A stretch of 18,310 bases of DNA, taken from JBBDIO01 sp040880365 (GTDB lineage: Bacteria; Chloroflexota; Anaerolineae; Caldilineales; Caldilineaceae). Under the pieces are notes generated by a model. That model saw only the letters and a list, made by a program, of their open reading frames with translations, had not been told where the DNA came from and ran no database searches. Of the stretch, positions 14,453 to 18,310 are shown piece by piece. Both the position numbers and the translations under genes were made by a program. Location of the stretch: NCBI GenBank assembly GCA_040880365.1, contig JBBDIO010000195.1:1-18310 (forward strand). Direction: 5' to 3'. The stretch's first letter is position 1, and every line of letters starts with the position of its first letter.

Positions 14453-14688
14453 TCGATTCCTCCTGTCAACCAACTCAACTGTCTTGCACAGCGCAGACCC
14501 GTGGCCGTGCGCCACCAGAGACGTATGAAAACGGTACCCGCCTCAATTTTAGCATCTAGCCGGTAAAAGTGTGGATCACAGGTCCCTATGCCGCGGGTGC
14601 AAAGCCCTGGCGTATCCGATTTTCACCACAACCGTCTTTTATGTTAAGCAATCAGTGGATTTTCCCAATTTTCAGATGAAGTCCAAGC

Positions 14689-14710
14689 GGAGTTGAATTG
14701 GAGTTGAATT
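14689..14710 (+). repeat. Duplicated 11-bp translation-start module ahead of the 298-aa gene
   Basis: GGAGTTGAATT occurs at 14689-14699 and again at 14700-14710. Each copy carries a GGAG and is followed by a TTG (14698 and 14709). Only TTG 14709 opens the long frame. TTG 14698 is one frame off and stops after seven codons. Confidence 0.8.
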
Positions 14711-15605
14711 GGCAATATTAGATACAGCCTTGCGCCCAGCCTGGATTTTTGAAACGCTGCGCCTGTGGCAGCCCTATACGTCGGTGCCGATTCTGTTGGA
14801 ACAGGCAATGGACTTTACGGCCCAGGAACTGCCTTCGTCGATCATCCGCCAGCGCGCGCTGAACCAGATCCTGCGCTTCTATGTAGACCATAGTGGGCGC
14901 GGCGCGCGGCGGCGCACACTGGCCCAAAACGTGTGGGCCGCCTATGTGCGGGGCTATCGGGCGCATGTGCTGGCGCCCGCGTTTCTCACCCATCTGGCGG
15001 CGGGGAACGAGGTGGCCCAGGCTGCGGGTGTGTTCTTTCATACCCACAACCGGCCGGGCACAGAATTTTCTTCGGCCGAGTTGCGCCGCTTTCTGGCCGA
15101 ACAGCACCCGGCGCGCCGCTTTTCCGATGCCAGTGTGGGCGCGTGGATTCGCACGTTGACCCACTTTCAGGTAATCCTGACCGGCCCGCGCCTGGGCGAA
15201 TACAGTGTGCGGCGTTCTTTGCCCGTGGCGGGCAATATCTTTCCGCTGCTGGTCTATAGCTGGGCCGGTGCGCGTCCATGCGCCTGGGTCGATCCCACCG
15301 ACTTTCGCAACGATCCCATTTTGGCCTATGTGGATGACACGGGTTTTGACCACTATTGGCAACGCTATGCCGGTCACTTGTGGTTTCCCGAAACGCAGGG
15401 CGATGGGGACGCGTGCCGGCAAGTCTGGCGGCTGCGCGATGCCGAACCCGGCGCAATGGCGCGCACGCTCATCAATTTGCTGACCCCCTATCGCCGTCCT
15501 CGCCGCTATGCCACTGCCAACACAGCTACCGCCAACACTGCTACAGAAAACACAGCTATAGAAAACACCGCCACAAAAAACAGAGCGACGCGCACGCACG
15601 CATAG
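14709..15605 (+). CDS. Unrecognised 298-aa protein with repeat-encoded polar tail
   Basis: No family recognised with confidence. The TTG start at 14709 follows GGAG (14700-14703) with five bases between. No ATG alternative exists near it. Residues 1-110 are mostly helical and Arg-rich (SSIIRQRALNQILRFYVDHS, then RGARRRTLAQNVWAAYVRGYR). Residues about 120-200 look like a winged-helix or helical-repeat segment (SSAELRRFLAEQ, FSDASVGAWIRTLTHFQVI, YSVRRSLPVAGNIFPLLVYSWA). Residues 200-262 are acidic and aromatic (DPTDFRNDPILAYVDDTGFDHYW). The tail 266-298 is six repeats of a five-residue unit. The helical-plus-winged-helix order faintly recalls BrxA/DUF1819 proteins, but I would not assign that. 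It ends 14 bases before a strong bidirectional terminator. The 256 bases between it and DinB show no other gene and no good promoter. Confidence 0.75.
   Translation: MAILDTALRPAWIFETLRLWQPYTSVPILLEQAMDFTAQELPSSIIRQRALNQILRFYVDHSGRGARRRTLAQNVWAAYVRGYRAHVLAPAFLTHLAAGNEVAQAAGVFFHTHNRPGTEFSSAELRRFLAEQHPARRFSDASVGAWIRTLTHFQVILTGPRLGEYSVRRSLPVAGNIFPLLVYSWAGARPCAWVDPTDFRNDPILAYVDDTGFDHYWQRYAGHLWFPETQGDGDACRQVWRLRDAEPGAMARTLINLLTPYRRPRRYATANTATANTATENTAIENTATKNRATRTHA
15510..15599 (+). repeat. 15-bp in-frame minisatellite encoding the C-terminal tail of the 298-aa protein
   Basis: Six 15-bp units run from 15510 to 15599 and encode ATANT, ATANT, ATENT, AIENT, ATKNR and ATRTH, followed by one Ala and the stop. 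The first is GCCACTGCCAACACA. Divergence increases toward the stop. Confidence 0.85.
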
Positions 15606-15618
15606 CAACAGACATAAA

Positions 15619-15651
15619 CAGAGGGCCACGGTAATCTGCCGCGGCCCTCTG
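15619..15651. terminator. Bidirectional intrinsic terminator between the 298-aa gene and the S41 protease
   Basis: CAGAGGGCCACGG (15619-15631) pairs with CCGCGGCCCTCTG (15639-15651) around a 7-base loop, with one mismatch in 13 pairs. T-rich DNA follows on the + strand (tgctatttcttt) and on the - strand (tgtttatgtctgtt). It can end both convergent genes. Confidence 0.85.
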
Positions 15652-15666
15652 TGCTATTTCTTTCGA

Positions 15667-15688
15667 TCCTGCACGAACCTGTGCAGGA
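15667..15688 (-). terminator. Second hairpin after the S41 protease gene
   Basis: TCCTGCAC (15667-15674) pairs perfectly with GTGCAGGA (15681-15688) around a 6-base loop. It begins about 10 bases past the minus-strand stop. The following T-run is weak, so it may assist the larger hairpin at 15619. Confidence 0.45.
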
Positions 15689-15697
15689 AGCCTGCTG

Positions 15698-17122
15698 CTA
15701 GCGGGGTGGGGCAGGATTCGCCTGCACATCGCTGCGTCCAGTATTGTCCAGTTGCATCCGCATGAGGAGCAGCGCGGTCTGGAACTGTTCGTCCTCGTGG
15801 TTTTCCACATCGGCGGGGCTGAGATCGCCCAGGCGCAATACATTGACCATGGGCACGGCGGCGGGCTGCTCGATGAGCACGTCGGGCTGCACGCCTTCGC
15901 CCTTGATCAGATTATATTCGGGGGTCAACCAGTTGGTCACACCCAACCGCACCAGCGAGCCATCGCTCAGGGGGAAGGGGCGCAGAACCGTGCCCGTACC
16001 GACCGTGGCGACGCCTACCAGCTGTGCCCGGCCGTTTTCTTGCAAAGAACCGGCGATAATCTCGGCCGCGCTGGCCGATCCGGCATTGACCAATACGACC
16101 ATAGGGATCTCGCGTGCCAGGCCGCGCCCTTGCGAGCGATAGGTGGTTGTATTTTCTGCCGCGTCGCGTTCGTGGAGAATGATCTCGCCTTCGGGCAGAA
16201 ATTGACTGCCCACGCGCAAGGCTTCGGAAAGATAGCCGCCGGGATTGTTGCGCAGATCCAGCACAATGCCGGCTACGGGCGTCCCGGCTTCGGCCTCTTC
16301 AAAAATTTCGGCCAGCTCGGTTTGCAAATCGCGGCCCGTGGTGGCCGCAAACTGGGTAATTTGCAGATGCACCAGGTCGGTGCCGGGAATCCGCGCCCAG
16401 ACCACGCTGGGCACTTCGATGCGCCCGCGCACAATTTCAATATCGACCGGCTCGGTGGCATCGGGATGGAGTACCGTCAGCACGACTGCCGTGCCCGCTT
16501 CGCCGCGGATCATGTCGATCACTTCCCACTGCAACATGCCCGTAATTTCCAGGCCATCGACCGCCAGCACAATATCGCCCGCCAAAATTCCGGCCTCTTC
16601 CGCCGGAGATCCCAGAATGGGCGCGACGATTATAAACTGGCCGTCATCTTCGTCCACATAGGCGCCGATGCCTTCAAATTCGCCCGATAACGATTCGGCC
16701 TGCTGGACAGCCACATCGGGCGGGAAGAAAATCGTGTGATTCTCGTCGCCCAATGCGTCGAGCATTCCCTGAATCGCGCCGTAGGTCATCTCGTTATAGT
16801 CGATATTGTCCTGGTCGACGAAATACCGCTCGACCAGCTCCCAGACTTCCCAGAAGATGCCGAATTCGACGGGCGTGGCGTCTTCTTCTTGTGCCAGGGC
16901 CGATTTGGTCAAATAGCCGGTGACATTGCCCACGCCAAAAGCCATGAGCAATAGCCCGACTATGACAGTGGTAGAAAGCCCCTGCTTCAAACGGCGACGC
17001 AACCCAAATCGACGCAACCCAAATCCAGGTCGGGCGGGTTGCGCAATCGGAGGAGGAGATAGCGGGTGTTCCGGGGGGTGAGACGTGGTGGTGGGTGCCG
17101 GTTTGTTTGGATGTGGAGTCAT
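15698..17122 (-). CDS. S41 family C-terminal processing peptidase (CtpA-like), catalytic Lys replaced
   Basis: Exported serine protease of the CtpA/Prc/tail-specific family, 474 aa from ATG 17120-17122, which has AGGA eight bases ahead. The longer ATG at 17146 lacks such a signal. Residues 1-47 are Pro-rich and then Arg-rich, and 48-68 form a membrane anchor or signal helix ending near ALAQ. Residues 83-140 are the N-terminal helical part, and 150-232 a PDZ domain (GIGAYVDEDDGQFIIVAPILG). The protease core covers 240-415: VLDLRNNPGG at 287-296 and NAGSASAAEI at 346-355 with the presumed nucleophile Ser351 and Glu354. The usual G-K-G of the catalytic dyad is GTG at 375-377 (VGVATVGTGTVLRPF), so Lys is Thr. 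The fold is certain; activity is open. It is transcribed divergently from the response regulator. Confidence 0.9.
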   Translation of the reverse strand: MTPHPNKPAPTTTSHPPEHPLSPPPIAQPARPGFGLRRFGLRRRLKQGLSTTVIVGLLLMAFGVGNVTGYLTKSALAQEEDATPVEFGIFWEVWELVERYFVDQDNIDYNEMTYGAIQGMLDALGDENHTIFFPPDVAVQQAESLSGEFEGIGAYVDEDDGQFIIVAPILGSPAEEAGILAGDIVLAVDGLEITGMLQWEVIDMIRGEAGTAVVLTVLHPDATEPVDIEIVRGRIEVPSVVWARIPGTDLVHLQITQFAATTGRDLQTELAEIFEEAEAGTPVAGIVLDLRNNPGGYLSEALRVGSQFLPEGEIILHERDAAENTTTYRSQGRGLAREIPMVVLVNAGSASAAEIIAGSLQENGRAQLVGVATVGTGTVLRPFPLSDGSLVRLGVTNWLTPEYNLIKGEGVQPDVLIEQPAAVPMVNVLRLGDLSPADVENHEDEQFQTALLLMRMQLDNTGRSDVQANPAPPR

Positions 17123-17201
17123 GAAGTGGATCCTGTACAAGAACATGCCGGTTCTGTTTGCGCGAAACTTAACATAGCTTCATGCACCGACGGGCAAAAT
17201 C

Positions 17202-17210
17202 TGCTATACT
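17202..17210 (+). promoter_or_regulatory. Extended -10 promoter of the response regulator
   Basis: TGC-TATACT (17202-17210) matches an extended -10 element (TGnTATAAT) at all but one base. No good -35 lies at 17 bases. Transcription would begin near 17217, giving a leader of about 68 bases. Confidence 0.55.
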
Positions 17211-17219
17211 TTCAAAATA

Positions 17220-17247
17220 GAAAGCTTTCTCGAAAAGCATTTCTCGA
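17220..17247 (+). repeat. Overlapping direct repeats in the response-regulator leader
   Basis: GAAAGCTTTCTCGA (17220-17233) and GAAAAGCATTTCTCGA (17232-17247) are near copies overlapping by two bases. The first contains the perfect palindrome GAAAGCTTTC. Tandem sites just downstream of the start point fit OmpR-type self-binding, but this is inference. Confidence 0.4.
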
Positions 17248-17284
17248 TTCTAGCACATTTTTACACAAAGGAGTATAGAGGATC

Positions 17285-18022
17285 GTGGCACAGATAGAAG
17301 ATCATCCCGATTCTCCGTCGGTACAACGGATATTGGTCGTGGACGATGCTGCAGAAACGCGCCTGATGTTGGGCCTGCGGCTAGAGCGTGAAGGCTATCA
17401 GGTGCATACCGCGCCGGGGGGCACCGAAGCCCTGGAATATGTCCGACGCGAGGGTTTGCCCAATCTGGTGTTGCTGGATATTTTGATGCCGGGGTTGAAC
17501 GGGTTTGCCGTGGCCGAATCGTTGCGCGCAATGGGCGATGTGCCCATCATTTTCCTTTCGGCCCTTTCCGACGCGACCACCATTGCCGAAGGCATTAACC
17601 GCTATGCCGAAGACTATGTGACCAAGCCCTTTGCCTTTCCCGAACTGTTGGCGCGCATTCGGCGCGTGTTGCTGCGCGTGGCCGCCTATGAACCCAACAA
17701 TCTGGAATCGGTGGTAGACGAACACCTGCGCATTAACTTTACCCAGCACTATGCGGTGGTGCGGGGTGACCGGGTATCTTTGACGCCCACCGAAACCCGC
17801 CTGTTGCATATTCTCTATGCCAACCGGGGACGCGTGCTTTCGCCCCAATATCTCATGACCAAAGCGTGGGACCCCATGCAGCGGGGCACGGTCGGTTCGC
17901 TGTGGGTGCATGTGCGACGGCTGCGCAGTAAAATCGAAGCCAACCCAGAATCGCCCGCCTATCTGATCACGGTGCGCGGGCAAGGCTATTGTCTGGAACA
18001 CAGCGCGGCGGCAGAAGGCTAA
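17285..18022 (+). CDS. OmpR/PhoB-family response regulator
   Basis: Two-component transcription factor, 245 aa. The receiver domain (about 14-130) has Asp20/Asp21 in VVDDA, phospho-acceptor Asp65 in LLDILMPG, Ser92 in FLSALSD and Lys114 in VTKPF. The winged-helix domain (about 148-236) has LTPTETRLLHILYANRGRVLS, then GTVGSLWVHVRRLRSKIE and a wing ending GQGYCLE. The GTG start at 17285 is preceded by AAGGAG (17268-17273), 11 bases ahead, so spacing is a little long; no better start exists. No histidine kinase is adjacent, so its partner and signal are unknown. It is divergent from the S41 protease, which may be a target. Confidence 0.93.
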   Translation: MAQIEDHPDSPSVQRILVVDDAAETRLMLGLRLEREGYQVHTAPGGTEALEYVRREGLPNLVLLDILMPGLNGFAVAESLRAMGDVPIIFLSALSDATTIAEGINRYAEDYVTKPFAFPELLARIRRVLLRVAAYEPNNLESVVDEHLRINFTQHYAVVRGDRVSLTPTETRLLHILYANRGRVLSPQYLMTKAWDPMQRGTVGSLWVHVRRLRSKIEANPESPAYLITVRGQGYCLEHSAAAEG

Positions 18023-18048
18023 TTGACAAATCAGATAGACATTGCACA

Positions 18049-18081
18049 ATCTTCCCGGAAGCTGCGAGCTTCCGGGAAGAT
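18049..18081. terminator. Perfect 15-bp-stem hairpin after the response regulator
   Basis: ATCTTCCCGGAAGCT (18049-18063) pairs with AGCTTCCGGGAAGAT (18067-18081) around a 3-base GCG loop, 26 bases after the stop. No long T-run follows. CACAATC at 18045-18051 could instead pair with GATTGTG at 18094-18100, opening the base of the hairpin. Confidence 0.7.
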
Positions 18082-18174
18082 CAGCTGCGAATCGATTGTG
18101 TAACTTTAGGCTGTTGGCTCAATAAGCCCCGGCCCGACTCACAGCAAACGGTGCAGGCTGCAAGCAAAAACCGA

Positions 18175-18220
18175 ACAAGGCAAGGGGAGGACTCTGCGCA
18201 GAGTCCTCCCCTTGCCTTGT
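18175..18220 (-). terminator. 46-bp perfect palindrome acting as terminator for the minus-strand gene
   Basis: Arms 18175-18197 and 18198-18220 are exact reverse complements of 23 bases with no spacer, centred on TGC|GCA. On the minus strand the hairpin is followed a few bases later by a run of five T (complement of 18166-18170), as in an intrinsic terminator. It lies 18 bases beyond the minus-strand stop at 18239. Confidence 0.85.
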
Positions 18221-18238
18221 GGCCCTTGAATCGGGCGC

Positions 18239-18310
18239 CTAGCGCACCAGTGTGGGCGCGTAGAGCCGTCCGGCGGACGGGGTGACGGGATTTTCCTCGT
18301 CGGGCGTTTC
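18239..18310 (-). CDS. 3' end of an unidentified minus-strand gene
   Basis: From the window edge the minus strand reads 23 sense codons, ending PSAGRLYAPTLVR, then TAG at 18239-18241. The intrinsic-terminator-like palindrome just beyond it and the absence of stops support a real gene end. The peptide is too short to name a family. Confidence 0.5.
   Translation of the reverse strand, partial: ETPDEENPVTPSAGRLYAPTLVR

Larger units (their letters stand above)
17123..17284. other. Divergent intergenic region between the S41 protease and the response regulator
   Basis: This 162-bp AT-richer stretch contains the promoter of the response regulator and the leader repeats listed separately. On the minus strand TATGTT (complement of 17171-17176) with TTTGCC 16 bases upstream is a weak candidate promoter for the protease. 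Confidence 0.55.

Noticed and set aside
14709..15605. Assignment of the 298-aa protein as BrxA
   Set aside because: The likeness is only in overall layout, with no shared motif I can point to, and no BREX partner genes are nearby.
17989..18285. 98-codon plus-strand frame overlapping the end of the response regulator
   Set aside because: It spans both hairpins, including the 46-bp palindrome, and lacks a start signal; the minus-strand gene end explains the distal part better.

Overview
This 18.3-kb window reads as ordinary chromosomal DNA from a GC-rich bacterium, most likely a Chloroflexota member (Anaerolineae/Caldilineae-like). That placement is inferred from the gene mix: a DUF2079 membrane protein, a long-form RmlA, a separate B12-binding methylmalonyl-CoA mutase subunit next to MeaB, and an S41 protease with GTG where GKG is expected. 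It is not proven. A run of ten N at 8746-8755 marks a scaffold join, so this is a draft or metagenomic assembly. No rRNA, tRNA, phage, insertion sequence or CRISPR array is visible.

Layout. (1) 1-6495, + strand: a surface-polysaccharide block holding a 5'-truncated DUF2079 membrane protein, a CpsD-like BY-kinase-fold protein with a degenerate P-loop, long-form glucose-1-phosphate thymidylyltransferase (rmlA), an unrecognised 370-aa protein coupled to the next gene by an ATGA overlap, and dTDP-glucose 4,6-dehydratase (rmlB). (2) 6595-7527, +: a two-domain GNAT protein. (3) 7551-9157, -: the B12-binding mutase subunit (interrupted by the N gap) followed by MeaB. (4) 9523-11951, +: an acyl-CoA-dehydrogenase-fold protein without the usual catalytic Glu, a ComEA-like SLBB/helix-hairpin-helix protein and a 131-aa orphan. 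(5) 11948-14452, -: a DinB protein and a lipoprotein beta-propeller of the glucose/sorbosone dehydrogenase type. (6) 14709-15605, +: a 298-aa orphan. (7) 15698-17122, -: an S41 (CtpA-like) protease. (8) 17285-18022, +: an OmpR/PhoB response regulator. (9) 18239-18310, -: the 3' end of another gene, with its own terminator.

Genes that work together: RmlA and RmlB give dTDP-4-keto-6-deoxyglucose, probably for a glycan whose assembly involves the DUF2079 and CpsD-like proteins. The mutase subunit and MeaB belong to B12-dependent methylmalonyl-CoA metabolism, but the catalytic subunit is elsewhere.

No single defence or mobile system is evident. The most unusual pattern is the number of short degenerate tandem repeats. 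In-frame 12- or 15-bp arrays encode tails or linkers in at least four proteins, and 9- to 13-bp arrays sit directly upstream of five genes. Three recognised enzyme families also lack a hallmark catalytic element: the Walker A Ser/Thr of the CpsD-like protein, the catalytic Lys of the S41 protease, and the catalytic Glu of the acyl-CoA dehydrogenase.
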